Assembly: GCA_028292505.1 (NCBI GenBank)
Contig: JAQGMF010000029.1
Coordinates: 1-64,000 of the forward strand
DNA length: 64,000 bases
Source of the DNA: Rhodocyclales bacterium
GTDB taxonomy: Bacteria; Pseudomonadota; Gammaproteobacteria; Burkholderiales; Rhodocyclaceae
Reading direction: 5' to 3'
The translations under genes were made by a program, and so were the position numbers. This document shows, one piece after another, positions 18,675 through 27,750 of the stretch; position 1 is the first letter of the stretch, and each line of letters opens with the position of its first letter. Under the pieces are notes generated by a model. The model searched no databases, was not told the origin of the DNA, and worked only from the letters and a program-made list of their open reading frames with translations.

Positions 18675-19232
18675 TCATGACTTCAACTGTTTTTCTAATT
18701 CCAGCAAATCACGTTTGCGTTCGCCGATTTTCCTTGCCGGCACCCCGACATACATGGCAAATGGGTCAAGATTATTTTTAATCAACGTAAGTGCGCCAGC
18801 GGCCGCACCTTCTCCTACCACGATTCCGGGTAAAATAACGGACCCAGCACCGATGATGGCATGGCGGCCAATGTCGACAGCTTCGTGCTGAACGTGACGA
18901 TAATGCTCAGGGACCATGGGGTTGGTTAGAGATGCGCCAGAAAAGTCGTCGCTGGAAGCATAGATGGCAACGCGCGAAGACAGATTCGCAAAATCTCGAA
19001 TATTAATCAATTCCTTGCCTATCAAACTGCAGAAGCACGCAACATGAACGTAGTTGCCGATCCGGATTCCGCCACTACCTGCCGATAAGATGCAAAAATC
19101 GTCAATCCGTACATGATTCCCAATCTCAATATGGTCGATATTATAAAATCGGGCGGCGTCGCTAATCAGAACATTTTCTCCCAATCGGCCAAAGCCCATT
19201 TGTTCAAGCTGTACTCTCGTAAGGAATGCCAT
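18675..19232 (-). CDS. hexapeptide-repeat acyltransferase (VioB/WbbJ-like)
   Basis: A 185-aa left-handed beta-helix acyltransferase. The start MAFLTRVQLEQMGFGRLGENVLISD, the RIDDFCILSAGSGGIRIGNYVHV turn, SSRVAIYASSDDFSG and DIGRHAIIGAGSVILPGIVVGEGAAAGAL resemble VioB-type enzymes that N-acetylate dTDP-4-amino-4,6-dideoxyglucose. The catalytic His would be in VQHEAVDIG or RHVQH. It starts 9 bases after the GT41 gene on the same strand; the DegT aminotransferase upstream could make its 4-amino-sugar substrate. Substrate assignment is inference. Confidence 0.8.
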   Translation of the reverse strand: MAFLTRVQLEQMGFGRLGENVLISDAARFYNIDHIEIGNHVRIDDFCILSAGSGGIRIGNYVHVACFCSLIGKELINIRDFANLSSRVAIYASSDDFSGASLTNPMVPEHYRHVQHEAVDIGRHAIIGAGSVILPGIVVGEGAAAGALTLIKNNLDPFAMYVGVPARKIGERKRDLLELEKQLKS

Positions 19233-19241
19233 ATTGAGCGA

Positions 19242-20951
19242 TTAAATCTCAAGCCGAGGAGAAGTTTCACACCAGTCTTGCCATAACTTTCTGTAAATAT
19301 TTTCTACTTCGAGCGCCACCCGTGATGAGTCAGCGAAAGGCGCGGCAATGAACTTCTGACGAAGGCTAGCGCGAATCTGCGCCAGAGCGGGCAGACTCTC
19401 CGCATAGAGTCTGCCAATCTTGACGTACTCGTCCCGTGAATGTGCGACAAATTCGGGGAGTCCGATACTCTCCATTATCATCAATCCGCAGCGCGCAAGA
19501 GCTGATTTTCCTGCAAGCGTGATGACTGGAACGCCCATCCATAAAGAGTGAAAGGTTGTGGTTCCTCCGTTGTAGGGAAACGGATCCAGCATGAGATCAC
19601 ATTCCTGAATGCAGGAGAAAAAGCCCTCCAGATTTTGCCGACCGCGAATGGAGATGCGCTGTGGATCAACCCCTCCGCTAGCAAAAAAATCCAGCATCGC
19701 GCCGCAAACAGAGGGCCGTTCGCCGTGTGCGAGAATCATGATCAATTTTGAATCGACAACCTCCAAAAGCAACTCGCGCCACGAAGTGAGGACAGTTTCG
19801 TTCAATTTTCGTCGGGCGTTCACGGAGCCAAACGTTAAGGTGCCATTTTTCAGCGCCGGAAGCTCATTGAGCTGCGGAGCATTGTGGTCCGGGCTGAAGC
19901 AGACACAACAACCATTTGTTCGGACTACAGTTTCTGTCTGATTGCTCTCAGTCATACCCAGAGGATCCAGCATCGCGTCACTAATACGATATTGTATCTG
20001 TGGCAATCCGCTTGAGCCCAGATAACCCATATATGTCGCCTGAATAGGCGATATCTGCGATGCAAATAATCCAAGTTTGTTTCCGACGGTGTGCCCCGAC
20101 AAATCCACCAGTATGTCTATACCGTCGTCTTCGATCAAGGCAGCAACGCGCTGATCATCCATGCCATGAATGTTTCTCCAGACTGCCACGAGTGATTGGA
20201 TCTGGCGTGACATCTCGTCTTCTTCTGGCCAATTGTAGTAACAATGGACCTTGACCCGGTTGCGATCATGCTTCGAGAAAAGTGGGGTAACAAAATAGGC
20301 GCTCGGATGTGCTTTGAAATCGGCAGAGACATAGCCTACATTTAGAATTTTTTGTGGGTCGCGAATATTACGGTGATTACGTGGCGTTGTTGGTAAGGGG
20401 TAGCGTTCCGCCCATCGCTTGCGCGCATTGAGCATCTCGCTTGGCTCTACTCCTGGCAATTGATCAAGCAGGCAAATGAGGCTGTTGTGTGCGGGCTCGA
20501 AATCCGGTGCAAGAAGAATAGCCTGCCGGTGCAGTCTTTCTGCCTCTTTGTGCTCACCCAGTTCATCCCGCAGCAGTGCGAGGTTGTAGATTGCCTCAAA
20601 ACGCTCCGGCGCAAGCTTCATTGCAGCTTCGCCACATTCGATTGCACCGTGCACGTCACCCGTAGCCTTCAACAAGACGGAGAGATTTGTCTGGAGCGCG
20701 AAGTCATCAGGAGTTATAGAAAGCGCTTGCTTGAGAAAAGCAATGGCAAGATTATTCTGTTTGCATTCCATAGCGAGCTGCGCTGCTTCTCGAATGACGT
20801 CTACGGATACGCCTTTCATAAAAACAAGATCTTGATAAATGGCAAGCGAATCATGCCCTCTGTCTTGCTTGCGCAACTCTTTGGCAGATTCAAGAAGTCT
20901 CTCGGTGTCAGGATTCGTACGCCATAGTGATTTCAGAAGTGAAACGAGCAT
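19242..20951 (-). CDS. TPR-containing GT41 (SPINDLY/OGT-type) glycosyltransferase
   Basis: A 569-aa protein. The N-terminal half has TPR repeats (DFALQTNLSVLLKATGDVHGAIECGEAAMKLAPE, RFEAIYNLALLRDELGEHKEAERLHRQAILLAPD, each given in parts here). The C-terminal half is a GT41 catalytic module starting LNVGYVSADFKAHPSAYF, with DILVDLSGHTVGNKL and the UDP-sugar signature LMLDPFPYNGGTTTFHS plus GVPVITLAGKSALAR. The start is the ATG of MLVSLLKSLWR; a TTG 17 codons upstream is also open. It is convergent with the first GT41 gene 5 kb away. Probably glycosylates a protein in the cytoplasm; the target is unknown. Confidence 0.85.
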   Translation of the reverse strand: MLVSLLKSLWRTNPDTERLLESAKELRKQDRGHDSLAIYQDLVFMKGVSVDVIREAAQLAMECKQNNLAIAFLKQALSITPDDFALQTNLSVLLKATGDVHGAIECGEAAMKLAPERFEAIYNLALLRDELGEHKEAERLHRQAILLAPDFEPAHNSLICLLDQLPGVEPSEMLNARKRWAERYPLPTTPRNHRNIRDPQKILNVGYVSADFKAHPSAYFVTPLFSKHDRNRVKVHCYYNWPEEDEMSRQIQSLVAVWRNIHGMDDQRVAALIEDDGIDILVDLSGHTVGNKLGLFASQISPIQATYMGYLGSSGLPQIQYRISDAMLDPLGMTESNQTETVVRTNGCCVCFSPDHNAPQLNELPALKNGTLTFGSVNARRKLNETVLTSWRELLLEVVDSKLIMILAHGERPSVCGAMLDFFASGGVDPQRISIRGRQNLEGFFSCIQECDLMLDPFPYNGGTTTFHSLWMGVPVITLAGKSALARCGLMIMESIGLPEFVAHSRDEYVKIGRLYAESLPALAQIRASLRQKFIAAPFADSSRVALEVENIYRKLWQDWCETSPRLEI

Positions 20952-21114
20952 TCCCAATCCCGATAGAAAAATGTCTTGGCAGATCCCATTGAACTGTCGC
21001 AACCAAGCACAGCACCGCTGTTCAACGCTTCAGCTCCTCGAAGCGCATCCGATGTGGCCCGCGATGCGGGAGCAAGTGCTGATATGATGTCAGCTATTTA
21101 TATCGTCTATCTTG

Positions 21115-22221
21115 TTACTTATATTTAGTCAAAACATCGGCAAGGGCTGAGCATATTTTCTTGATTGATCCCGGGGCGAGCCGAAGATGAAATGGAAGTC
21201 CAAGCATTGATTTCGCCAGTGAGCGCGCAACGGGAAGACCGCCCTCGATTGAGACCGCTTTGAATGCAGGATGCGTATCAAGTAATGGCAGATACCAGAG
21301 CCGTGTTTCAATATCTTGCATTGCCATTGCGGCAGCTACAATTGAATTTTCAACTTTGTCTGGCAAACATATCTGCATAATCGAATAAACCCCATCACCG
21401 GGACGACACTGGAATTTTATCTGCGGGCAAGCCAGGCTGAGCGCCTTCACGTATTCTGTGTATAAAGTCCGTCGTTGCGCCGCCTTGGTCGGCCACGATT
21501 GAATAGCCGCCAATCCGACCGCTGCGTGATATTCGCTCAATTTGGCATTCGAGCCAGCGGCCATTGAAAAGCCCGTAGAGATATCTATACCAAAATTGGT
21601 CAAACGCCTGACGATTTCGATAAATGGTTTGCTTTTTCCGCAAACCAATCCACCCTCACCGATACCCAATGTCTTGGTGGCATGAAAGCTAAAAACAACG
21701 GTCGCCTGCTCTCCGATCTGCTGATTGCCAAAAGCCCCCGCGGCATCAATCAAGACCGGAATTCCGGTATCGAAGACAAACTCATCCCACTGTTGTATTG
21801 GAACCGGGCAGCCATAGGCTGCAACCGGAATCACACAAGCGATCTTGTGTTCGCGGATTATCTCTCGCGTCATACTTGTATTGAGCAGCCATGTTTCTGG
21901 ATCAACATCGGCAAGTACAGGGATCAGCCCAGTCCTTATGACAGCGGTCGCCGTTGCGACAAAAGTCAAGGCTGGCAACAATACTTTGGAGCCAAGCGGC
22001 AAATCCAAAGCCAGCAAAGCAAGCTCCAAACCCAGAGTGCAATTGGCGACACAGCACCGGTGTAACGCCGGGCCCCCCAACATACCGCCCAGCTGATCTT
22101 CAAACCTCGATGCCAATGGTCCAAAGTTGGCGTACCGTCGCGAATCGTCGATCTCGCGGAGATACGGCAATATTTCTGTATGGTCGGGCATGTCAGGAAC
22201 AAGCAAATGAATCCGACTCAC
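21115..22221 (-). CDS. DegT/DnrJ/EryC1/StrS-family sugar aminotransferase
   Basis: A 368-aa PLP-dependent aminotransferase for nucleotide-activated keto-sugars. The PLP lysine is K183 in SFHATKTLGIGEGG, D159 in VLIDAAGAFG contacts the pyridine nitrogen, and PALTFVATATAVIRTG and VIPVAAYGCP are the usual cofactor-pocket segments. With the VioB-like acyltransferase downstream it could make a 4-acylamino-4,6-dideoxyhexose. No dehydratase or thymidylyltransferase gene is present in the window, so these would come from elsewhere. It is 163 bases upstream of the GT41 gene start on the same strand. Confidence 0.87.
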   Translation of the reverse strand: MSRIHLLVPDMPDHTEILPYLREIDDSRRYANFGPLASRFEDQLGGMLGGPALHRCCVANCTLGLELALLALDLPLGSKVLLPALTFVATATAVIRTGLIPVLADVDPETWLLNTSMTREIIREHKIACVIPVAAYGCPVPIQQWDEFVFDTGIPVLIDAAGAFGNQQIGEQATVVFSFHATKTLGIGEGGLVCGKSKPFIEIVRRLTNFGIDISTGFSMAAGSNAKLSEYHAAVGLAAIQSWPTKAAQRRTLYTEYVKALSLACPQIKFQCRPGDGVYSIMQICLPDKVENSIVAAAMAMQDIETRLWYLPLLDTHPAFKAVSIEGGLPVARSLAKSMLGLPFHLRLAPGSIKKICSALADVLTKYK

Positions 22222-22506
22222 ATTTTCTCCATACTGTTACACGACGTTGGGGCCAACCTTGCTGTCAATTCAGAGACATTGGGGCATGACTACCTTGCGG
22301 CTCACACAAGCTTAACCCATATCGTTCTCTAGATAGCGCGATTGCGCGCCTCGTTTGCCACTGGGAGGAGGCGTATTTTGATCGAGATATCTGCTTGATT
22401 GGAACGTCACTACGTGTGTTTCAATTTGCGGAAGAGCCCAAAGTTCGTGTTCAACTTCCCGCAAGGCATAATCCGCCACTTACCTTGATTCGATGCGGAT
22501 TTTGCA

Positions 22507-24243
22507 ATGCCATTTCTGTTGCCCCATAAAGTCTCCAGCTTGCTGGTCGTCCCTTTGCTGATTGCCTTGCAATTGGGGCCTATCTTCGCTTGGCATCGTT
22601 ACCCGCAGACCGTTTTTTATAACGAATTTCTCTCTGCCGCGATTTGCGTTGTGCTGGGCGCCGTATTGGCTTGGCAGGGGCGCGTTGCGTTGCGTGTTTC
22701 GCTGCTAGTGCCACTTGCGATAGCTATCGGGGTGCTTGGTGGCTCTTGGCTGGGGGCAATGCCGAACACGAATGCTTCTGCCGTCCAAAGTTTGATCGAC
22801 AATGCACTGTTTGTGCTGCTCGGCATCTTTCTGATTCAGCAAGCCGTAGCGTGTTTGGGCACTGCTCGGGTTGTTGATCTTTCCGCGTGGGGCATGCTCA
22901 TTTGTGCTTGCCTGCAGTGCGCGGCGTCCGCTTTTCAGCTCAATGGTATATCGGAGTCTGGTTGGGTCATGGCCAAACTCATGAACGCGGCATACGGCAA
23001 CATCGCTCAGGAAAATCATTTTGCGGACTTGCTATGGCTAGGACTCGTTTCGGTTCTGCATCTTTGGCTGCGCAGGCGTTTTCCCACAATCGTGGCACTC
23101 ATTGTTGCGGCCTTGATCTCTTTCTTTTCGGCGTTGTCGGTGTCGCGTGCGGTATGGTTGTACACGGCGGTAGTGCCTTTGGTTGCGGTTATATACACGC
23201 GCCGCCTTGAGCCTGCCGGACGTCGGCGCGTTTGGCTGGGCATGGGCGCGGTGTTGGTTCTGAGTGTCGTTTCGCAGATGTGGCTGGCATTCGGCGGAGC
23301 GCAGTCGGCCCTAGGAGTGACTTCGGCGATCGATCGTGTCAGCGAGGGCGGGTCGAACGGGCAACGGATGTTCGACTGGGTAATTGCCTGGAAGACTGCA
23401 CTGGCGCATCCGCTGACGGGTGTCGGGCCGGGGATGTATTCGTGGCAGACGGCGCTTGGGTCGATCGGTTTGCCTCCTGTGAATTACGTGCGGATTGGCG
23501 AGAATGCGCATAACACCCTCCTGCATTTTGCTGCTGAGTTCGGGTTGGTGTTCATTCTTGTAGCACTTGTGCTGATCGGGATGTGGCTGTGGCGTCGTTG
23601 GCGTGAGACGCCGACACTTGAGACCTTGTGGGGACTGGGGATCATCGCGGTGATCGGTGCGCATAGCATGGTGGAATATCCGCTGTGGTACACGTATTTC
23701 CTCGTGCCATTTGCGTGTGCGATTGGTGTGGTGGACGCGGGTGACGAGGGTTTGCCGACCTTGCGCTTCAATGCGCGCTGGCTGTTGATTCCGGTGGCGA
23801 TCGGGGTGGTGATCCTGGCCTCGACCTGGCGTGACTATCGTCGCCTGGAATCGGCTTACAAGACGCTCAACGACACCTCGGTGATGGACGCCACGACCTC
23901 CGAACAACTGGATGCCATTGGCGCTTCGATCAGCAAGGCCTCGTTGCTGGCACCACAGGCTGCGATTCTTCGTTTGCGTGCGTGGCGCAATACCGATCTA
24001 CAGCGACTTCCTGAAATCGTGAAGGTCTGTGATGAGTCTTTGAAGATCAAGCCGCAGTACAACTCTTTCACTGCGTGCATGACGGCTTACACCTTGAGTG
24101 GCCGCAAAGCCGATGCGGATCAGATCAACGAGATCGTGTGCGGCGCTTTTGCGCCGATGCATAGTCGTCCGTTCATCCAGTACGCGCAGAAACTCTACGC
24201 GACGCGCAAGTGGCAACTGCCAGCCAAGGGGCGTTGCTTGTAG
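22507..24243 (+). CDS. pglL: PglL/Wzy_C-type O-oligosaccharyltransferase or O-antigen ligase
   Basis: A 578-aa membrane protein with about ten to twelve hydrophobic segments and a large periplasmic loop. The loop contains GVGPGMYSWQTA and ENAHNTLLHFAAEFGL (H335), followed by HSMVEYPLWYTYFL at about residue 386. That VEYPLWY-x-YF signature with a C-terminal Wzy_C_2-like domain distinguishes PglL-type protein O-oligosaccharyltransferases from WaaL. PglL moves lipid-linked oligosaccharide onto Ser of pilins and other periplasmic proteins. A pilin gene lies 9 kb away. It is the first gene of the GC-rich glycan cluster. A ligase of another polymer remains possible. Confidence 0.83.
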   Translation: MPFLLPHKVSSLLVVPLLIALQLGPIFAWHRYPQTVFYNEFLSAAICVVLGAVLAWQGRVALRVSLLVPLAIAIGVLGGSWLGAMPNTNASAVQSLIDNALFVLLGIFLIQQAVACLGTARVVDLSAWGMLICACLQCAASAFQLNGISESGWVMAKLMNAAYGNIAQENHFADLLWLGLVSVLHLWLRRRFPTIVALIVAALISFFSALSVSRAVWLYTAVVPLVAVIYTRRLEPAGRRRVWLGMGAVLVLSVVSQMWLAFGGAQSALGVTSAIDRVSEGGSNGQRMFDWVIAWKTALAHPLTGVGPGMYSWQTALGSIGLPPVNYVRIGENAHNTLLHFAAEFGLVFILVALVLIGMWLWRRWRETPTLETLWGLGIIAVIGAHSMVEYPLWYTYFLVPFACAIGVVDAGDEGLPTLRFNARWLLIPVAIGVVILASTWRDYRRLESAYKTLNDTSVMDATTSEQLDAIGASISKASLLAPQAAILRLRAWRNTDLQRLPEIVKVCDESLKIKPQYNSFTACMTAYTLSGRKADADQINEIVCGAFAPMHSRPFIQYAQKLYATRKWQLPAKGRCL

Positions 24244-24308
24244 TTCTGTCGGCTGCTGCGACGCGCTTTGCCCGTATACTGCCGCCCATTCCTTCTTGGG
24301 CGCGGGCA

Positions 24309-25226
24309 ATGCATTCAGTGAAGTACCGGAGCGGGGCGGCCTCGTTGCGCATGGCGCTGAGCCGGCGTTTGCTGGATTTCGTTCTGCGTGGTCGTGACGC
24401 AGCGGCTTTGCCTGCGCATGTGTTGTTGCCCGCGGATGAGGTTTCCAGTGAGATGCTGGTTGCCGGTATTCACGAGGGCCAATTTCTGCAGCCCTTATTC
24501 GGCCACTTTCTTGCCGCACACAAGACGCGTTTTGCTGAGGAAATCGCGCTGGATGTCGGTGCCAATATTGGCAATCACGCCTTGTTTTTTTCGCGTTACT
24601 TTCGCACCGTCCTGGCGGTTGAGCCCAATCCCTTTACGTTGAACGTGTTGCGTGCAAATGCCGCGTTGAGCGGCGCGGATATTCGCGTTATGCCAATGGG
24701 TTTTGCAAACGAAGAAGGTGTGCTAGGCTTCTTCTCGAACAGGCAGGGCAATCTCGGGGCTTCCGGTTTTGCGTTTGCAGGGGGGCCGACCGGCAGCAGC
24801 AATGGCGATCGGATCGAATGCCAGGTGCGGCGTGGCGATGCAGCGCTGGCGGAAGTGCTGTCGGGCGAAGATGGGTTGCGCATCGGTTTGATCAAACTGG
24901 ATGTCGAGGGTGCCGAGTTGAGTGCTTTGCGCGGGCTGGCGGAATGCCTGTCGCGCGACAAACCATTTGTCATATTCGAAAGCCTGAGGAGTGACGGTGA
25001 CAACGGCGGGCAGGCCATTTTTGCCTTGTTGCGCGAAGCTGGCTATGCGAGTTTCTACGCCGTCGAAAGTTCGGTAACGAGTGCACGTCGCTCCGTGTTC
25101 GGCTGGCTTGCACGGCTGTTCACGGGAGAGCATGTGTGTTTGCGCAAGCTGGAGCAGCCTGGTATCGGAGAAGCGTATCTCATGATTCTCGCCGTGCCGG
25201 CCGGTTGCGAGCTGGGCATTGCATGA
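24309..25226 (+). CDS. FkbM family methyltransferase
   Basis: A class I SAM methyltransferase of the FkbM family: EIALDVGANIGNHALFFSRYF (motif I), VLAVEPNPFTLNVLRANAALSG, IGLIKLDVEGAELSALRGL and KPFVIFESL. These enzymes usually O-methylate sugars. The ATG at 24309 (MHSVKYRSGAAS) gives 305 aa; the frame is open further upstream into the pglL end, and an internal ATG at 24351 is also possible. Its stop overlaps the next gene's start by four bases (ATGA), indicating translational coupling within the glycan operon. Confidence 0.87.
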   Translation: MHSVKYRSGAASLRMALSRRLLDFVLRGRDAAALPAHVLLPADEVSSEMLVAGIHEGQFLQPLFGHFLAAHKTRFAEEIALDVGANIGNHALFFSRYFRTVLAVEPNPFTLNVLRANAALSGADIRVMPMGFANEEGVLGFFSNRQGNLGASGFAFAGGPTGSSNGDRIECQVRRGDAALAEVLSGEDGLRIGLIKLDVEGAELSALRGLAECLSRDKPFVIFESLRSDGDNGGQAIFALLREAGYASFYAVESSVTSARRSVFGWLARLFTGEHVCLRKLEQPGIGEAYLMILAVPAGCELGIA

Positions 25227-26344
25227 AAATTCTCGTCGTCATTCCAACGGTGTTTGGCGGCGGCGCAGAGCAGGTCGCTGCGATCTTGTCGCGCGAGTGG
25301 AGTCTGAACCATGACGTGCGCGTGCTTGCCTGGCAAAGCGCGGGCGGATCGCTGGACTTCGGCGTGTCCGTGGTTTTTACAGACTTGGGTGTGCAGCAGG
25401 GTCTGCTGCGTAAATTGCGCAACGTGTGGCGTCGCGTGCGCAAGGTGTCGGAAGAAATTCGCTGTTTCCGCCCGGATGTCATCATGGCCTTTATGGACGA
25501 AGCCGGTATGCCATGCGTCGTGTCGGCTGGCTTGAATGCCTGCGCGTCGCGCCTGATCGTCAGCGTGCATCACAACCCGCAATGGCTGCCGCGTTGGCGG
25601 CGGGCATTGCTGGGTTTGTTCTATCGTCATGCTGGCGCGGTGGTTGCCGTTTCCGAGGGCGTGCGTGGCGAGCTGGCAGGGGCTTTGCGAATTCCGCAGG
25701 CGCGACTGCATCACATACCGAATTCGCTCGTCACAGGCGCACAAGTGGTCGATGCTGATCCAGAGAGCTTGTCCATGAAAATGCAAAATGGATATGTGCT
25801 AGCTGTTGGCCGTCTTGACCGGCACACCAAGGGCTTCGATGTGCTCACCGCTGCGTATGCGGCGTTGCCCGCGCCGCGCCCCGGACTGGTCATCGTCGGC
25901 GACGGGCCGGATCGTGGTGCTATCGAAGAAGACATCGCGCGCGCAGGTATCGGCAGCGAAGTGGTGTTGACAGGTTGGGTTCGGGATCCGCGCCCCTTTT
26001 ATCGCGCAGCCTCGCTCTTCGTGCTCGCCTCACGTTACGAGGGCTGGTCGAACGTGCTGATGGAAGCGATGGGGGAAGGCTGCCTGGTGGTGGCGGCACG
26101 CTGTCCTTATGGTCCACCGGAAATCCTCGGTGATGAATTGGCCGAATGGCTGGTTGCGCCGGGCGATGCGGCGGCATTGACACAGTGTATGCAAAAGGCA
26201 TTGTCACTGAATGACGTCGAACGCAATGCCGTATCGTCGGCTTTGCATGTACGTGTGCAGCGCTTTGCCGCCGACAAGGTTGCGGCACGGTGGATCGAAC
26301 TTGCACGTTCGCTGTGTGCACCTCACGAGCAAGCGTCATCATGA
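25223..26344 (+). CDS. GT4-family glycosyltransferase
   Basis: A 373-aa retaining GT-B transferase. The N-terminal MKILVVIPTVFGGGAEQVAAIL carries the GGGAEQ loop, and LAVGRLDRHTKGFDVLTAA and ASRYEGWSNVLMEAMGEG (E-x7-E type donor-binding motif) lie in the C-terminal domain. It probably adds one sugar to the undecaprenyl-linked glycan on the cytoplasmic face. It overlaps the FkbM gene and the flippase gene by four bases each. Confidence 0.88.
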   Translation: MKILVVIPTVFGGGAEQVAAILSREWSLNHDVRVLAWQSAGGSLDFGVSVVFTDLGVQQGLLRKLRNVWRRVRKVSEEIRCFRPDVIMAFMDEAGMPCVVSAGLNACASRLIVSVHHNPQWLPRWRRALLGLFYRHAGAVVAVSEGVRGELAGALRIPQARLHHIPNSLVTGAQVVDADPESLSMKMQNGYVLAVGRLDRHTKGFDVLTAAYAALPAPRPGLVIVGDGPDRGAIEEDIARAGIGSEVVLTGWVRDPRPFYRAASLFVLASRYEGWSNVLMEAMGEGCLVVAARCPYGPPEILGDELAEWLVAPGDAAALTQCMQKALSLNDVERNAVSSALHVRVQRFAADKVAARWIELARSLCAPHEQASS

Positions 26345-27750
26345 GTTTGCGTGCATCCGTGGCCTACATCGGTGTGCGTGCCGCGTCCGGCGTGCTGTCG
26401 GTATGTGCGCTGTCGTTGTTCGTGCGCGGCCTCGGCCCGGAGCAGTATGCGCATTTCGCCTTGGGGGTCGCCGCTGCGGCGCTGGCGTCCACTGTGCTGA
26501 TGATGCCGCTCAACACCACGCTCTCGCGTTTGTATGGCGATGTCGACGCTCGTCCACGCGTGTTGGCAACGCTGCTGGATGCGGTGCTGGGACTGGGGCT
26601 TTTTCTGTTGATCGTGGCGGTGCTGCTCGAAATCCGTGGCGCATCGTGGCTGGCGCCCTGGGTGCTGCCTGCTGCAGCCTTGTTCGCAGCCACGCAGGGT
26701 GTGCTGGATTTCTCCGCGCAATACTCGAACTCTGCGCTCGAAGCGCGGCGCTACGCCCGCCTGCTGCTCGTCAGGGCAGTCAGTGTCATCGCCTTCGGCG
26801 CGCTGGCGATGTCCTTCCTGCCGCACGCACCGGCGATCTTGCTGGCCATGTCATTGGCATGTGTCGTGTCGATATCGGCAAACATGAAAGGACGCCTTTC
26901 GTGTCGTGAATTCGATGCATCCTTGGCGCCGCGTATCGCTTCATTCGCATTGCCGCTGGTAGTGACCTGTGCACTGAGTTACCTGCTGCAATGGGGCGAC
27001 CGTTACCTGCTGATGCATTTCGTGCCGATGAGCGAACTTGGCCGCTACAGCGCACTCGCGGATTTCACGCAGCAGACGCTGGTACTGGTATGCAGCGGCC
27101 TGGGCGCGGCCTGGTATCCACGCATCGTGCAGGCTTGGGGGGCAGGTCTGCATGACGAAGCGCAACGCTTGCTGTCGCGTTACGCATTGATCGGCACTTT
27201 GGTGGTGCTGCCTGCCGCGATCGGTTTTTCGCTGTTGCTCGCGCCGACGGCGAAGCTGATGTTCGGGAAGGCGTATGCCGACCTGCCGCGTGCCTTGCCG
27301 ATCTTGCTGGTGATTGCTGCGGTGGTTGGTGCTTGCAAGAGTTTCTACTTCGACGTGCCGATGCTTCTTGCGGAACGCGTCTGGCGTTTGGCGGGGGGCA
27401 TTGCGCTGGCGGCGTTTGCATCGTTGGCCGTCATGGCCTGGGCCGTGCCGAAGTTCGGCATCAGTGGTGCTGCGTTGGGGCTGACGTGCGGGCAAAGTCT
27501 CGGGCTGCTTTACAGCTTCTGCATGGGTCGGGATGTATTGCAACATCATATTGGTGCGCGCCAGTTGTTTTCAGTGATCGCGGCGAGCACGGTCATGGGA
27601 GTCTTATTGTGGAGCTGGCAACCGGCGGGCGTGCTGGGATTGCTGTTGCGCATCGCCGTGGGCGCGCTGGCCTATGCTGCGACATTACTCGCGCTGGACT
27701 TCGATGAAGCGCGCGAACGCTTCGCGACCTTGCTGGGCAGGCGCGCATGA
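26341..27750 (+). CDS. Wzx-type flippase / polysaccharide transporter (MOP superfamily)
   Basis: A 469-aa protein with about 12-14 hydrophobic segments and the polysaccharide-biosynthesis-protein layout, including LSYLLQWGDRYLLMHFVPMSELGRYSALADF and the late SLLLAPTAKLMFGKAYADL (each longer run is abbreviated). It would flip the lipid-linked oligosaccharide across the inner membrane so that the PglL-type ligase can use it. Start ATG overlaps the preceding stop, and its own stop overlaps the next ATG. Assignment rests on topology, charged-residue pattern and context. Confidence 0.82.
   Translation: MSLRASVAYIGVRAASGVLSVCALSLFVRGLGPEQYAHFALGVAAAALASTVLMMPLNTTLSRLYGDVDARPRVLATLLDAVLGLGLFLLIVAVLLEIRGASWLAPWVLPAAALFAATQGVLDFSAQYSNSALEARRYARLLLVRAVSVIAFGALAMSFLPHAPAILLAMSLACVVSISANMKGRLSCREFDASLAPRIASFALPLVVTCALSYLLQWGDRYLLMHFVPMSELGRYSALADFTQQTLVLVCSGLGAAWYPRIVQAWGAGLHDEAQRLLSRYALIGTLVVLPAAIGFSLLLAPTAKLMFGKAYADLPRALPILLVIAAVVGACKSFYFDVPMLLAERVWRLAGGIALAAFASLAVMAWAVPKFGISGAALGLTCGQSLGLLYSFCMGRDVLQHHIGARQLFSVIAASTVMGVLLWSWQPAGVLGLLLRIAVGALAYAATLLALDFDEARERFATLLGRRA

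Noticed and set aside
22222..22506. Possible gene remnant between the aminotransferase and pglL
   Set aside because: No frame of useful length and no recognisable protein similarity; treated as divergent upstream sequence.
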